From Chryseobacterium sp. PMSZPI (GTDB lineage Bacteria; Bacteroidota; Bacteroidia; Flavobacteriales; Weeksellaceae): 64,000 nt of DNA. The stretch lies in NCBI RefSeq assembly GCF_002835665.1, contig NZ_PIZV01000079.1, positions 27,511 through 91,510 of the forward strand, in the 5' to 3' direction. The translations under genes and the position numbers were made by a program. Shown here piece by piece: positions 9,475-19,568 of the stretch. Under the pieces are notes generated by a model that saw only the letters and a program-made list of their open reading frames with translations, was not told the origin of the DNA and did no database searches. Within the stretch, counting starts at the first letter, position 1. The number at the start of each line of letters is the position of its first letter.

Positions 9475-10650
9475 ATGGGCATTCTACACAAAGCTAAAAA
9501 TTATGTTGAAATCTTATTCAAAGATAAGTTATCTTCCGTATACTTTTACCATAATTTTATCCATACGACCTACACGGTAAATAAGGCCGAAGAAATTATG
9601 AGAAATACTCCTGTCTCCAACGAAGATCAGGAAAAAATCCTTGTAGCTCTGTGGTTTCATGATACCGGATATATAGAATGTGCACAAAATCATGAGGAGA
9701 GGAGTGTGGAAATCATGAAAAAATTTATGCATCAGGAAGATTATCCCGAAAATTATATTCAGGATGTTGAAAAACTGATTCTGGCAACCAAGATCAATTA
9801 TGTGCCTCAAAACTTACTTGAAGAAATTGTAAAAGATGCGGACTTTAGCCACTTTGCCGGTCATGATTATAATGAGATGTCTGATGCTTTAAGAAAAGAA
9901 TGGGAACTTACCAACGTAAAATGTTTTTCTAATGATGAATGGAATGCCGGAAACCTTGAAATGCTAAAAAATAAGCACACTTATTATACCGACTATGCAA
10001 AGCAGAATTGGGAACCTTTAAAAAATAAAAATATCAAAAAAATCGAAAAGAAGCTGGGAAAAGAAGAAGAGAAAAAAGAGGGTAAAAAGGATAATTCTGA
10101 AGGAAAAAAGGAGAAAGAAAAATCCGACAGAAGTGTAGATACCTTATTCAGGGTTACTTTGAATAATCATACGAGACTGAGCGATATTGCAGACAGCAAA
10201 GCCAATATTCTGCTATCCGTTAATGCCATCATTATTTCAGTTTGTCTTTCTGTGTTGGTGCCGAAATTAGATGCCCCTAAAAACTCACATTTGATTCTTC
10301 CAAGTTTCATTCTGCTGTTGTCTAGTGTACTGACAATTATATTCGCGATTTTGTCTACAAAACCGAATGTTACCAAAACGACATTTTCAGCTCAGGATAT
10401 TGAGAACAGAAAGGTAAATTTATTGTTTTTCGGAAATTTTCAGCAGATGTTGTTTGATGATTATCATAATGCGATGAGAGATCTGATCAAAGACAGGGAT
10501 TATATTTATGATTCTATGGTGAAAGATCTTTATTATCTGGGGAAAGTTCTTGACAGAAAGTATAAGCTTTTATCAATAACTTATAAGATTTTCATGGCCG
10601 GAATTATTATTTCCGTATTGTCTTTTGGGGCTGCTTTTCTTAGTTTGTAA
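9475..10650 (+). CDS. HD phosphohydrolase fused to a PycTM (Pycsar effector-like) membrane domain
   Basis: The product is 391 aa. The N-terminal HD domain shows H30, the HD pair at 62-63 in WFHDTGY, H73 and a later KDADFSHF motif, so a metal-dependent phosphohydrolase is likely. A charged Lys/Glu-rich linker (about 180-225) leads to a C-terminal domain with NHTRLSDIADSKANILLS, the hallmark of the PycTM/DUF5706 family, plus about three membrane helices (near 245-262, 268-290, 365-388). PycTM domains are the membrane effectors of Pycsar anti-phage signalling. No pyrimidine cyclase gene is adjacent, so this may be a stand-alone nucleotide-responsive membrane protein (inference). Confidence 0.8.
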   Translation: MGILHKAKNYVEILFKDKLSSVYFYHNFIHTTYTVNKAEEIMRNTPVSNEDQEKILVALWFHDTGYIECAQNHEERSVEIMKKFMHQEDYPENYIQDVEKLILATKINYVPQNLLEEIVKDADFSHFAGHDYNEMSDALRKEWELTNVKCFSNDEWNAGNLEMLKNKHTYYTDYAKQNWEPLKNKNIKKIEKKLGKEEEKKEGKKDNSEGKKEKEKSDRSVDTLFRVTLNNHTRLSDIADSKANILLSVNAIIISVCLSVLVPKLDAPKNSHLILPSFILLLSSVLTIIFAILSTKPNVTKTTFSAQDIENRKVNLLFFGNFQQMLFDDYHNAMRDLIKDRDYIYDSMVKDLYYLGKVLDRKYKLLSITYKIFMAGIIISVLSFGAAFLSL

Positions 10651-10743
10651 ATAATAATACGAGTTATTTCAGGCAGTGTTCTGATCTGATGAATTTTACT
10701 TTTGACTGTTTATATTAATTTAAGCCAAATAAAATTAGTCTTT

Positions 10744-10833
10744 ATGCAGAATCTGGATATTATAGAAAGTTGTCCTAGTGGATACAAAATAGTAATGCCC
10801 GATGCTAAAACGATAATACTCACTAAGCAATAA
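10744..10833 (+). CDS. Possible 29-aa small ORF
   Basis: ATG to TAA gives MQNLDIIESCPSGYKIVMPD plus nine further residues. The codons look plausible and the ORF fills the gap before the exported protein at 10906, but there is no ribosome-binding evidence and no family is recognised. It could be a remnant of a larger gene. Confidence 0.2.
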   Translation: MQNLDIIESCPSGYKIVMPDAKTIILTKQ

Positions 10834-10905
10834 TTCAAGGGTTGTAAAAAAATGAATTCCAATAATTAAATTATGAAATAAAATTTTAATTGAACAACAT
10901 CATAA

Positions 10906-11478
10906 ATGAAAGGTAAGTTTCTACTTATATTGATCTTGATAAGTAATTTTTTCTTTGCTCAGGAAATTTCTTCGAATATTATAAAATATTATGAGTTTAA
11001 TTTTTGTAACTCACCACAAACTCTTATTCTGATAAAGGAAAAGAATAATAAATATCTTGGATACATTAAAACTTCTTTAAAAAAGAAAAGGAAAAGAGAT
11101 TATAAAGAAATTGTAAAAAAATCAAAAATCACCCCTGAACAAGCAAAAAGGATTATTTCAATATTGGAAGACAAAGGAATTGACTTAGTGGATTCAACTT
11201 ATGACGATGATTTGGTAACTTATTTGGATGGTGGTTTTTTTACAATTAAACTTTTAAAGGATAATAAAGTTCAATCTTTTTCTTTTGATGAAATCTATCC
11301 TGAAAGCAAAAAGAAAATTGAGACGACCCCTTTGAGAGGTAAAATTCAGAGTTGGTTATCTTTTATAGATCATGAACTTATGTTAAAAGAGCAGTTTTCT
11401 TCTGTAAAGAAAAAACTTAATAAAGGGACTTATTGTTATGATAGTGGGACAGATACGGTATGTTTCAATAAAAATTAA
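10906..11478 (+). CDS. Hypothetical exported protein
   Basis: The product is 190 aa with a clear signal peptide (MKGKFLLILILISNFFFAQ, cleavage near 18). The mature part is Lys-rich with no motif I recognise. A TPEQAKRIISILEDKG stretch looks helical, and two Cys near the C-terminus (in TYCYDSGTDTVCF) could form a disulfide. It is convergent with the GAF gene, 15 bp apart. Function is unknown. Confidence 0.65.
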   Translation: MKGKFLLILILISNFFFAQEISSNIIKYYEFNFCNSPQTLILIKEKNNKYLGYIKTSLKKKRKRDYKEIVKKSKITPEQAKRIISILEDKGIDLVDSTYDDDLVTYLDGGFFTIKLLKDNKVQSFSFDEIYPESKKKIETTPLRGKIQSWLSFIDHELMLKEQFSSVKKKLNKGTYCYDSGTDTVCFNKN

Positions 11479-11493
11479 AATTTGAACATGGCT

Positions 11494-13794
11494 TTACGCT
11501 AAAGAAACCCTCAAAGCCAACAATCCCGTAATTCCTTGCAGATCTTCTACCTTTAGAAACTCCACATCATGTTGTAGAACTCCTTTCTTTTGAAGTTTGG
11601 AAATATAATCGAGGTATTCTTTCTGGTTTTCCATGCCGAAATAAACGATCGTGATTTTGCCGGGTGCGGTAATTCTTTCTGAAGAATCTTTTACATGGGC
11701 TTTATCCAGACGTTTTTTGATGATTTCGTAGTAAGAATTATAGGCTCCATCTACATCAAAACGTTTTTCATCCATTCTGAAACGGATGTCTATTTTTTCG
11801 TTATACACAAAGATTAACGAGGCAAAGTCCAATGGTACCGGAAGGTCCTGTTTGAAAGACTGGAATTCATGCTCCATTTTACAAATGGTTTTCAATTGCC
11901 AGTATCTTAATTTATGAACGACTTTTGAGGTATAATGAAGGTCCGGAGCAATGGTTTGTCCAATGTAAAGATTGTGTTCAACACCATCAGATTTAAATCT
12001 TTCATAGTAATGTGGGAAAATCTGCTGAGCTTTTATCTGGCTTTCATCCAACATGTCAGCAAGTTTTCTGTTGACGAGTGTGATAGAGTCATCCAGTTTT
12101 TTTCTGTGGTTATAAAACAGGTCAGTTTGGGCAAATACCGAAGAAAAATAATCTTTTATTTTTGATTTTACTTCCCTGGATGTTCTTACTTCAAGTTTTC
12201 CTTGTAAAAAGGGATGGAGCTCTTCTCTTAAAAGTCGTTGAAAGCGCTGCTCAGTATCTGCTTTGATTTCATTGTTTAATTCACTTTCGAAAATGTCCAA
12301 TGCCAGAAGGAATTTCTCCGATTCGGAGTTGGTGAGAGCCAAAATGTCCTTAAGGTGCCCAATTTGTTCATTAAGGTCCTCCAGCATCAGATTAAAACGT
12401 TTTTCCGAAGAAGCACGGATGTCTGAAACTCCAAACAAAGGGGTAAGGGTTTTAAAAGAGATTTCCTTTAAAGAATACATTTTCTTTCCAAGAGATGCTG
12501 TAAAATACTTTTCAGCTTCATTTCTGAATTTCCAGACCACACTATCGTGAATGGTGGTGTATTCTCGTTGAATAATCGCTTCTATCTGATAATTTTTTTC
12601 AAAATAAAACCTGTTCAAAGAGAAAAGAACCATGTCGGTGAAAAACTCTAGTTTTTTAAGCTTTAAACCATTGAAACCTCCTGTTATTGGAGAAGTAAAT
12701 TCCATGATAGCGAGAAGTTCCCCGTCTTTCATGATGGGAATGACCATGAAACTGTTGACATTATTATCTTTTAAAATGCTGAAAGAAGGTAGTTGTTTTA
12801 CATTTTCATCCAGGTTATTCACATTGGAAACCACAATAGGTTTAGAATTGTGATTTAAGTTATTAAAAGTATTTTTTCGGGTTTCCTCGTCAAAAGTATT
12901 GATCCAGAAATCGAGAATATGATTCGTTAAAAGACTTTCGTAAATGGGAAGTTTATCCAGCTTTTGTTCCTTTTTGTTAAAGGTCATCAATCCGAAATTG
13001 AGTTTCGGGATATCAAAATACGATTTGAAAATTTCAGTCAGATTTTCATTGGGATTCATATTTTCAGGATCGATCTCTATCATACTGGATTTCAAATCTG
13101 ATAAGGCTACTTCAGAAGTACAGTCTACCAGTGAAATAATAGTGAATCCCTTTAATATCCAGGATTGTGAAGGGAAGTATTTTTTCCACAATTTGAAATC
13201 ACTCAGGTTTTCAAGAAGCATATCCAAAACATCATCAGGTGGAATCTTAGCATCTTCTGTAGGATATATTTCCGTAAAGTCTGAGTTGACGGTAATTTTA
13301 TAATGTTTCATAATCCCCTGATTGTTGGGGATGTCATAATAAAATGGAATCGTACTTTTAATATCTTTCTTGAAATAACTTTGAAGGATCAGACAACAGC
13401 AAAATACATAAAATTCGTTGTCGGTTATGTTTCTGAGTTCTATTTCAAAGTCTTTTCCTGCATCTTTGAGAATGCCTTTAAATCTTTCGGTATAGTTGAA
13501 TGTGATATTGGAAAGAGGAATACTTGCCGCCTTTATTTCGTTATGTGTAAGACCGGTAGGGAAAAGATCGGCAAGAAGCAGTCTGATGAGGTCTTCATTT
13601 TTCTCCAGAAGACTTATATCCTGAAACCCTTCTTTTATTTCTTTAAAATTTTTAGTGCTTTCGATCAGGGATTCGGCATAATTAACCCGATATTCCAGGC
13701 GGTCATTATATCGGATATGCTCCAATACATCCAAATATTTTTTGAATGATATATACACCTGAAAGGGTGAGTCTTTTTTATAAAGATTTGCCAA
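11494..13794 (-). CDS. GAF domain-containing protein
   Basis: The product is 766 aa. Residues near 340-400 (NVNSFMVIPIMKDGELLAIM...FFTDMVLFSL) fit the second half of a GAF sensor domain. Regions on both sides are helical and partly coiled-coil. No kinase, cyclase or HTH output domain is visible. The frame opens with TTG at 13794 right after an in-frame TAG; there is no ATG until about residue 170, so TTG is the only start that keeps the conserved-looking N-terminus. It follows the TonB receptor's terminator, so it is probably transcribed alone. The ligand is unknown. Confidence 0.7.
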   Translation of the reverse strand: MANLYKKDSPFQVYISFKKYLDVLEHIRYNDRLEYRVNYAESLIESTKNFKEIKEGFQDISLLEKNEDLIRLLLADLFPTGLTHNEIKAASIPLSNITFNYTERFKGILKDAGKDFEIELRNITDNEFYVFCCCLILQSYFKKDIKSTIPFYYDIPNNQGIMKHYKITVNSDFTEIYPTEDAKIPPDDVLDMLLENLSDFKLWKKYFPSQSWILKGFTIISLVDCTSEVALSDLKSSMIEIDPENMNPNENLTEIFKSYFDIPKLNFGLMTFNKKEQKLDKLPIYESLLTNHILDFWINTFDEETRKNTFNNLNHNSKPIVVSNVNNLDENVKQLPSFSILKDNNVNSFMVIPIMKDGELLAIMEFTSPITGGFNGLKLKKLEFFTDMVLFSLNRFYFEKNYQIEAIIQREYTTIHDSVVWKFRNEAEKYFTASLGKKMYSLKEISFKTLTPLFGVSDIRASSEKRFNLMLEDLNEQIGHLKDILALTNSESEKFLLALDIFESELNNEIKADTEQRFQRLLREELHPFLQGKLEVRTSREVKSKIKDYFSSVFAQTDLFYNHRKKLDDSITLVNRKLADMLDESQIKAQQIFPHYYERFKSDGVEHNLYIGQTIAPDLHYTSKVVHKLRYWQLKTICKMEHEFQSFKQDLPVPLDFASLIFVYNEKIDIRFRMDEKRFDVDGAYNSYYEIIKKRLDKAHVKDSSERITAPGKITIVYFGMENQKEYLDYISKLQKKGVLQHDVEFLKVEDLQGITGLLALRVSLA

Positions 13795-13820
13795 AAACTA
13801 AAATTTCAAGTAAAGTTATG

Positions 13821-13853
13821 AAAAAAAGTTGCCTCCAACAGCTTTGAGGCAAC
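13821..13853 (-). terminator. Intrinsic terminator of the TonB-dependent receptor gene
   Basis: On the minus strand GTTGCCTC and GAGGCAAC pair in an 8-bp stem with a 10-nt loop, followed by seven T. It lies 77 nt after the receptor stop codon. Confidence 0.7.
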
Positions 13854-13929
13854 CTTAATTCTATGAAAAATATTTTAATTGCCAATTCATTATTGGAATT
13901 GACTTTTATTCAAATTCTTATCGCGAATT

Positions 13930-16392
13930 TTAAAATTTAATATTATACCCAAGAATAAACTGAGTCCCGAATATACTAAAATGTTGTGCGTCATAACTGG
14001 ACTGCTGATACCTTCCATTAAATGTAACGCTATTATAAACTTCATCATAAGTTTTGTCTGCCGGTAGATTTCTTAATTCCCATTTAGGAAGAATATTAAA
14101 GAGGTTTAAAACTCCAAAATTAATAGTGTTTTTACTATTGATGTTGTAATTAATCGTAAGGTCTGTAGTTAGCCTTGGTTTAAATCTCAGATAAGATTGT
14201 AAGCCTGCATTAGGATCATTCCACGCAAGGTTGGCACCAGGCATTCCGCTGTTGGCATAAGTGGCTTTACCAAACAAAGTATTATTCAGTGATACATTCC
14301 ATTTTTTTATACTGTAGTCTATTCCAAATACTGCTTTCAAGGCAGGTCTTGAGGTGGTTGCCAAAGCTTCTTCCGTTCTGTTGAATGGTGCTACAAGATT
14401 GAGCCCATCCAATTTATCCGAATTTTTGGTTATTTTGGAATGATTCATATTCAATGCAAGATTAAAAGCTAGCTTGCCGGTAGCCAGGTCTATATTTCTG
14501 TAATTGGCTACAAGGTCAAGACCGATGGTTCTGGTATCTACTCCATTGATGAAGAAGCTTGCCGCATTAATGTTGGATACGCCAATATTGCTTAAAGGAT
14601 CAAAAATAGTGGCTTTATCATTCATTCTTGAGCTTAATAAAATCCTGTCATATACATTGATGAGGTATCCGTCAATGGTAATGGAAAAGTTTTTATTTGG
14701 CTGAATTCCTAATCCCAGTGTGAAGTTCAATGATTTTTCAGCATCTAAACTCGGAATACCAATTGCTTTTGCTTCTTTGCCTACATTGTTGAATAGTCCT
14801 TCTGCTACTACAATTCCATTATTAAAAACATTTTGGATGGTAGAAAGATATACCTGCTGAAGAGTAGGGGCCCTGAAGCCGGTAGAAACAGATCCTCTGG
14901 CTACCAATTTCTTTCCTATGATATTCTGTCTTGCGCTTAATTTCCATACTAATGCATTTCCAAAATCACTATAATTCTCAAAGCGTGCTGTGGCATTTAA
15001 AGTTGTCGCTTCAGAAAAATCAAAGGCAGCATCTGCGTATACTCCAATATTAAATCTGGAAAATATTCCGGAATTTTCGGGAAGTGATCCCGGGAAAGAA
15101 ATAGCTCCTGTTTTATAATAAGATGCAGGATCACCTGCATAGATTTCATATTCTTCTCTTCTTGCTTCAGAACCAAATGCTAAAGCAACGTGTTCTGATA
15201 ATCTTTTAGAAATATCAATATTTCCGACGATATTATTAAACCTGAAACCTCCCGGCTTGAAATTGATCGGGCTGGCAGCGCCCAATGCCGCATTGAAAGT
15301 GTTTCCAACGGTATATAAAATTTTATTACCTCCAAAAGTCGCACTAAGATCTACATTCCATTCGCTTTCTGTTTTGGTTTTATATCCTAAAGTGGCTCCA
15401 TAATCCGTAAGATCACCAATGAATGTAGGGGTAAAGCCGTCGGGTGCATTCAGTACATTGGCCGGGTTTACCCAATATGGAGTTCTATGATTCGCAAAAC
15501 TGCTTACTTTTTTTGTGGCAAATGATGCGTTAGCATAAAGGCTGGCTCTTTCGGAAACAGGAATAGAAGTATTCACCAAGAAACTTATACTGTTCTTTTT
15601 GGGATAAGCATTTTTGTTTTGTGCATCGGGATATTTTGCTAAATAAGCATCCACTTCTTTTTGATCGGCTCCAAAAGTTTGGGCCTCCCAATAAGGATTT
15701 ACGTTTCCATTTCTATAGGCATAATCGTTGTTTTGAAGATTACCGGAAAAGGTAATAAAACCTCCGTTTTTAAAAGTAGATCCGGTAATGATATTCAGAT
15801 TTTGTGAGAAGCCGTCACCTTTGGAATATAATCCTAAATTGGCAGTAGCTTCTGTAAAATTAATTTTATCTTTTAATAAAATATTGATGACTCCGGCTAT
15901 CGCATCAGAACCATATTGAGCGGAAGCACCATCCCTTAGAATCTCTACTTTCTTAATGGCTATAGAGGGAATAGATGATAAGTCAGCCCCTGTTTCTCCC
16001 TTACCAATTGTGTTTTGAGTGAAAATGAGAGAGGATTGGTTTTTTCTTTTACCATTAATTAAAACCAAGGTTCTTGAAGACCCCATATTTCTGATCTCAA
16101 AAGGATCCAGCAATGAAGTGGCATCCTGTACAGCAGCACTGGTAGAGTTGAATGACGGAATTCTATATTGTAACGCTTGTCCTACGGAGCTATGTCCGGA
16201 GGACTGAATGACTGCTGCATCAATATTGTCAATGGGTAATGGAGTGGATATGCTAGATCGTGGAGCTGCTCTGGTACCTACCATAACCACTTCATCCAAT
16301 TTTTTTGAAGTTACAGAGTCTTTTTCCTGTGCTTGCAGTATGCCTATAGAACATAATAGAAATGCCGAAGCAGCATTGATTTTTGTCTTCAT
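13930..16392 (-). CDS. TonB-dependent outer-membrane receptor
   Basis: The product is 820 aa with a signal peptide (about residues 1-21, ending LQAQ). A plug domain follows: LDEVVMVGTR, then SVGQALQYRIPSFNS, ...RNMGSSRTLVLINGKRKN and VEILRDGASAQYGSDAIAGV, all typical TonB-receptor plug motifs. The remainder is a long beta-barrel ending in an amphipathic strand (FILGYNIKF). There is no SusC-type N-terminal carboxypeptidase-like extension and no SusD neighbour, so the substrate cannot be told. A TACATTTG -7 box lies 41 nt upstream. Confidence 0.9.
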   Translation of the reverse strand: MKTKINAASAFLLCSIGILQAQEKDSVTSKKLDEVVMVGTRAAPRSSISTPLPIDNIDAAVIQSSGHSSVGQALQYRIPSFNSTSAAVQDATSLLDPFEIRNMGSSRTLVLINGKRKNQSSLIFTQNTIGKGETGADLSSIPSIAIKKVEILRDGASAQYGSDAIAGVINILLKDKINFTEATANLGLYSKGDGFSQNLNIITGSTFKNGGFITFSGNLQNNDYAYRNGNVNPYWEAQTFGADQKEVDAYLAKYPDAQNKNAYPKKNSISFLVNTSIPVSERASLYANASFATKKVSSFANHRTPYWVNPANVLNAPDGFTPTFIGDLTDYGATLGYKTKTESEWNVDLSATFGGNKILYTVGNTFNAALGAASPINFKPGGFRFNNIVGNIDISKRLSEHVALAFGSEARREEYEIYAGDPASYYKTGAISFPGSLPENSGIFSRFNIGVYADAAFDFSEATTLNATARFENYSDFGNALVWKLSARQNIIGKKLVARGSVSTGFRAPTLQQVYLSTIQNVFNNGIVVAEGLFNNVGKEAKAIGIPSLDAEKSLNFTLGLGIQPNKNFSITIDGYLINVYDRILLSSRMNDKATIFDPLSNIGVSNINAASFFINGVDTRTIGLDLVANYRNIDLATGKLAFNLALNMNHSKITKNSDKLDGLNLVAPFNRTEEALATTSRPALKAVFGIDYSIKKWNVSLNNTLFGKATYANSGMPGANLAWNDPNAGLQSYLRFKPRLTTDLTINYNINSKNTINFGVLNLFNILPKWELRNLPADKTYDEVYNSVTFNGRYQQSSYDAQHFSIFGTQFILGYNIKF

Positions 16393-16433
16393 CGCTTAAG
16401 TGTTTTTTATTGTATTGTATTCGAAATAGAAGA

Positions 16434-16441
16434 CAAATGTA
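16434..16441 (-). promoter_or_regulatory. -7 box of the TonB-dependent receptor gene
   Basis: TACATTTG on the minus strand matches TAnnTTTG, 41 nt before the start codon. No convincing -33 TTG is visible. The surrounding 16400-16680 stretch is AT-rich and otherwise featureless. Confidence 0.45.
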
Positions 16442-16687
16442 GAGAATATTGTTTTGTTTTTATATTGTATTTTAACTTTTTTTAATACGGTATTTTATTT
16501 AAAATTAAATTTTGTTTATTTAATTTTAAATATTAATGATTTAATAGTATGTAATTGATATTTTTTTTATTTCGTTGTTTTTGGTTGATTTTATTCCAAT
16601 GTGTAGAATAGTGATTATTTATTAAATCTAAATACTGTGATTTATTTAAGATGTATGAGTGGTGTCAATGTTAAAAATCAATTGAAT

Positions 16688-17980
16688 TTAGCCAAAAACG
16701 ACCGGAAAGTTTTTTAACCCTCTTATAATAGTACTGGTGCGCCATTCCGGCATGTTTATTTCAGGATTGAATCTTAGGTTGGGTAAACGTTTTAGAATAG
16801 TATTTATTGCTATTTCGCATTCTAAACGGGCTAAAGGAGCGCCAATGCAAAAGTGGATTCCATGTCCGAAAGCTAAGTGTTTATTGCTTTTTCTTGTAAT
16901 GTCAAAACGCAATGAATCATCAAATTTGGTTTCATCCTGGTTAGCTGATGAGAACAAAATTAAAATGCCATCACCTTTTTTAATGGTAGCTCCTTTCATA
17001 TGAATGTCCTCAGCAGCTAATCGCATTGTGGAAGCTAGCATAGGACCGTTATATCTCAGCATTTCTTCTATGGCTGAGTGAATTAAATGTGGGTTGTTTT
17101 TTAAGAGATGTAGTTGCTCAGGGTGCGAGAGTAAAGCATGGATCCCGTTACCAATAAGATTTACGGTGGTTTCATGACCGGCAAGAATAAGCAGGTAGAT
17201 CATTGAGTATAGTTCATTTTCACTCATGTGATCGTTTGTTTCTTCTAGTTTTAAAAATGCACTGATAATGTCTTCTCCGGGATTTTTTCTACGTAAGGCA
17301 AAGATTTTTTTTAAATAGGCAGTGAAAGCTTCTGAAGTCTCGTCTATCAATTGCTTGTTTTTTTCAGTGATCTGAACTTCAATTAAGATATCGGACCAAT
17401 TTCTCAGCTTTTCCCGATCTTCATTAGGAAGGCCTAGTAAGTCGGCAATGATAATAATAGGAAGAGGGTAGGCGAAATCATCAATAAGGTCAAATTCTTT
17501 TTTTCTTTCAATATTGTCTATAAGTTCGTTGGTAATCTGTTGAATTTTAAGCTGTAATTCCGAAAATACTTTTTTTGTAAATACTTTCTGGGCAAAATTC
17601 CTTAATCTTGTGTGTTGAGGAGGGTCGTTGGCGAGCATGTGTAGCCTTCTGAGAATATAAGTTGGCGAATTGCGTTTTGTTTTTCCTTTGGAGGCTTCAT
17701 GATTATGCCTTCGTAAATTATCCGGAGATTTTATAAATCGAGAATCGCGGAGTACGCTAACAGCGTCATCGTAGGTGGAGATTAACCAAATCGGAAAATT
17801 ATCATCCAGAGTAATTTGATGAATTGAATTGGAGTTTCTGAGCTCTTGGAATTTTAATTCGGGATTGTTGGTAAAAGAGGGATCTTCAAAATTGACAATA
17901 ACATGAGATTGCCTGGTATATGGGCATGTAGAGTTTGTATGGACAGGGCATGACTTCCCGTCCGTAATTGTGTTTTTCAT
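16688..17980 (-). CDS. Cytochrome P450
   Basis: The product is 430 aa, the usual size for a soluble bacterial P450. The I-helix oxygen-binding motif AGHETT is present, followed by the K-helix ExxR (EEMLR) and the heme loop FGHGIHFCIG with the axial ligand Cys378. There is no fused reductase and no ferredoxin gene nearby, so electron partners must be elsewhere. A Cys-rich start (CPVHTNSTCPY) is unusual but lies before the fold. The substrate cannot be predicted. An 8-bp inverted repeat (17998-18023) lies upstream. Confidence 0.92.
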   Translation of the reverse strand: MKNTITDGKSCPVHTNSTCPYTRQSHVIVNFEDPSFTNNPELKFQELRNSNSIHQITLDDNFPIWLISTYDDAVSVLRDSRFIKSPDNLRRHNHEASKGKTKRNSPTYILRRLHMLANDPPQHTRLRNFAQKVFTKKVFSELQLKIQQITNELIDNIERKKEFDLIDDFAYPLPIIIIADLLGLPNEDREKLRNWSDILIEVQITEKNKQLIDETSEAFTAYLKKIFALRRKNPGEDIISAFLKLEETNDHMSENELYSMIYLLILAGHETTVNLIGNGIHALLSHPEQLHLLKNNPHLIHSAIEEMLRYNGPMLASTMRLAAEDIHMKGATIKKGDGILILFSSANQDETKFDDSLRFDITRKSNKHLAFGHGIHFCIGAPLARLECEIAINTILKRLPNLRFNPEINMPEWRTSTIIRGLKNFPVVFG

Positions 17981-17997
17981 AACGGTAATTTTAATGA

Positions 17998-18023
17998 TTA
18001 AATGAGGGGGTTAAATCATTTAA
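17998..18023. promoter_or_regulatory. Inverted repeat upstream of the P450 gene
   Basis: TTAAATGA and TCATTTAA are separated by 10 nt, about 20 bp upstream of the P450 start codon. It could be an operator, but only the symmetry supports this. Confidence 0.25.
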
Positions 18024-18382
18024 AGTTTGATAAGTGAAATCTGTCTGAAAATAAAAGAAAAAAAATCTTGATCTTTTCTAATTCCTATTCGATATCAATC
18101 CGTTGACTGGTAATGGATTTGATAAATTTTGTCTTGTTTTTTTAAGTGCATGATTGATATTGTGTGATTGTGTATTACGAATATAGTAAAAAAGAATAAA
18201 TAATTTGTGTTTTTAATATTAATAATGATTAAAATTTACGTATTGATTAATTTAAAATTAATATGTTTAATTATTTGTTTGTTTTTTATTGTGCTGTATC
18301 GTGTTGATTTTCTAAATTTTGAAATAGATATTTAACCCATAAAGAGATAGCTTTATCTTTTTGCTTAATTTTTTAATTGAAC
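18024..18382. other. AT-rich intergenic spacer
   Basis: Roughly 360 AT-rich bases between the P450 gene and the NHL terminator. No open frame or RNA gene is evident. Confidence 0.4.
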
Positions 18383-18414
18383 AAAAAAGAGACTGCCCTT
18401 TTGAGGCAGTCTCT
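18383..18414 (-). terminator. Intrinsic terminator of the first NHL gene
   Basis: A 10-bp perfect stem (AGAGACTGCC / GGCAGTCTCT) with a 7-nt loop is followed on the minus strand by six T. Confidence 0.8.
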
Positions 18415-18446
18415 GAATTTTTAAAATCTAAAAACTCTTGTTCTTC

Positions 18447-19568
18447 TTATTGTTTAATAAATTTTTGAGAGGTTTTTCCTTCCGTAGAAAGAATTTCAAT
18501 AATATAGGTTCCCTTTGTAAGGTCATTTACATTAAGTGAATTTTTACCGTTTTTCAGGGTTGTCTCTTTTATAAATTTTCCTGAAGCGTCATACAATCTG
18601 GCATTCGCATTTTTGAGTGTAGATGTATCAATGGTTACAAAATCTCCCACCGGATTAGGGTATATATTTACTTTTTTTGTTGTATTAATTTCTGTTGTCC
18701 CAAGTGCTGGAAATGATATTTTTCGGATGCGGTGGTTACCATTGTCTGCAACATAGAGGTTTCCGGTGTTTATAATTATTCCGGAAGGTAGTTTAAATTG
18801 CGCTGCTGTACCGGATCCATCGGCATTTCCTTCTGTACTCCCTGCCACAGTGGTTACTTGTCCTTGCTGAGTTACTTTTCGGATACGGTTATTAATATGA
18901 TCACTCACATAGAGATTTCCTGAAGGATCGATAGCTATTCCGTAGGGATAGTAAAATTGTGCTGTTGTACCCGATCCATCAGCGTAACCTGATGTACTTC
19001 CTGCCAAGGTGCTTACTTGTCCCTGTGGCGTTATTTTTCGGATGCGATGATTATTACTGTCTGCAACGTAGAGGTTTTCGGAAGGATCAATGGCGATTCC
19101 GGTAGGATTGTTAAACTGTGCTGCTGTTCCGAGCCCATCAACGTATCCTTGTGTACTTCCTGCGAATGTACTTACTTGTCCCTGTGGCGTTATTTTTCGG
19201 ATGCGGTGATTGTCATAATCCGATACGTAGAGGTTTCCTGATCCATCGATGCATATTCCACTGGTTGAATTAAATTGTGCTGCTGTACCTATTCCATCAG
19301 CATATCCTGATGTACTTCCTGCCAAGGTGCTCACTTGTCCTTGTGGAGTTATCTTCCGGATGCGGTGGTTAGCATTATCGGATATGTAAAGGTTTCCGTT
19401 AGAATCACTGCATAGCCAGGAAGGGTTTTTAAACTGAGCTGCTGTGCCATTACCATCAGCATATCCTGATGTACTTCCTGCTATAGTTGTAACAGTCTGT
19501 GCCTGTACCGATGAATAAATAAATAGGGCCATTAGCCCAAGCGTTAATTGGGTAAAATAATTTTTCAT
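18447..19568 (-). CDS. NHL-repeat protein with T9SS sorting tail
   Basis: The product is 373 aa with a signal peptide (ending VQAQ, about residue 24). Five NHL repeats of about 54 aa follow, each with the pattern TLAGSTSGYADG..GTAAQF, then SGNLYVSD or LYVADSNNHRIRKITPQGQ; the set should form a beta-propeller. The last 75 residues are a type A T9SS sorting domain (IYPNPVGDF ... GKTSQKFIKQ), so the protein should be secreted or surface-anchored by type IX secretion. The ligand is unknown. A paralogue with six repeats lies 420 bp upstream. Confidence 0.88.
   Translation of the reverse strand: MKNYFTQLTLGLMALFIYSSVQAQTVTTIAGSTSGYADGNGTAAQFKNPSWLCSDSNGNLYISDNANHRIRKITPQGQVSTLAGSTSGYADGIGTAAQFNSTSGICIDGSGNLYVSDYDNHRIRKITPQGQVSTFAGSTQGYVDGLGTAAQFNNPTGIAIDPSENLYVADSNNHRIRKITPQGQVSTLAGSTSGYADGSGTTAQFYYPYGIAIDPSGNLYVSDHINNRIRKVTQQGQVTTVAGSTEGNADGSGTAAQFKLPSGIIINTGNLYVADNGNHRIRKISFPALGTTEINTTKKVNIYPNPVGDFVTIDTSTLKNANARLYDASGKFIKETTLKNGKNSLNVNDLTKGTYIIEILSTEGKTSQKFIKQ

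Noticed and set aside
12263..13749. Several plus-strand open frames opposite the GAF gene
   Set aside because: They are shadows of the well-coded minus-strand gene and show no protein-like composition.
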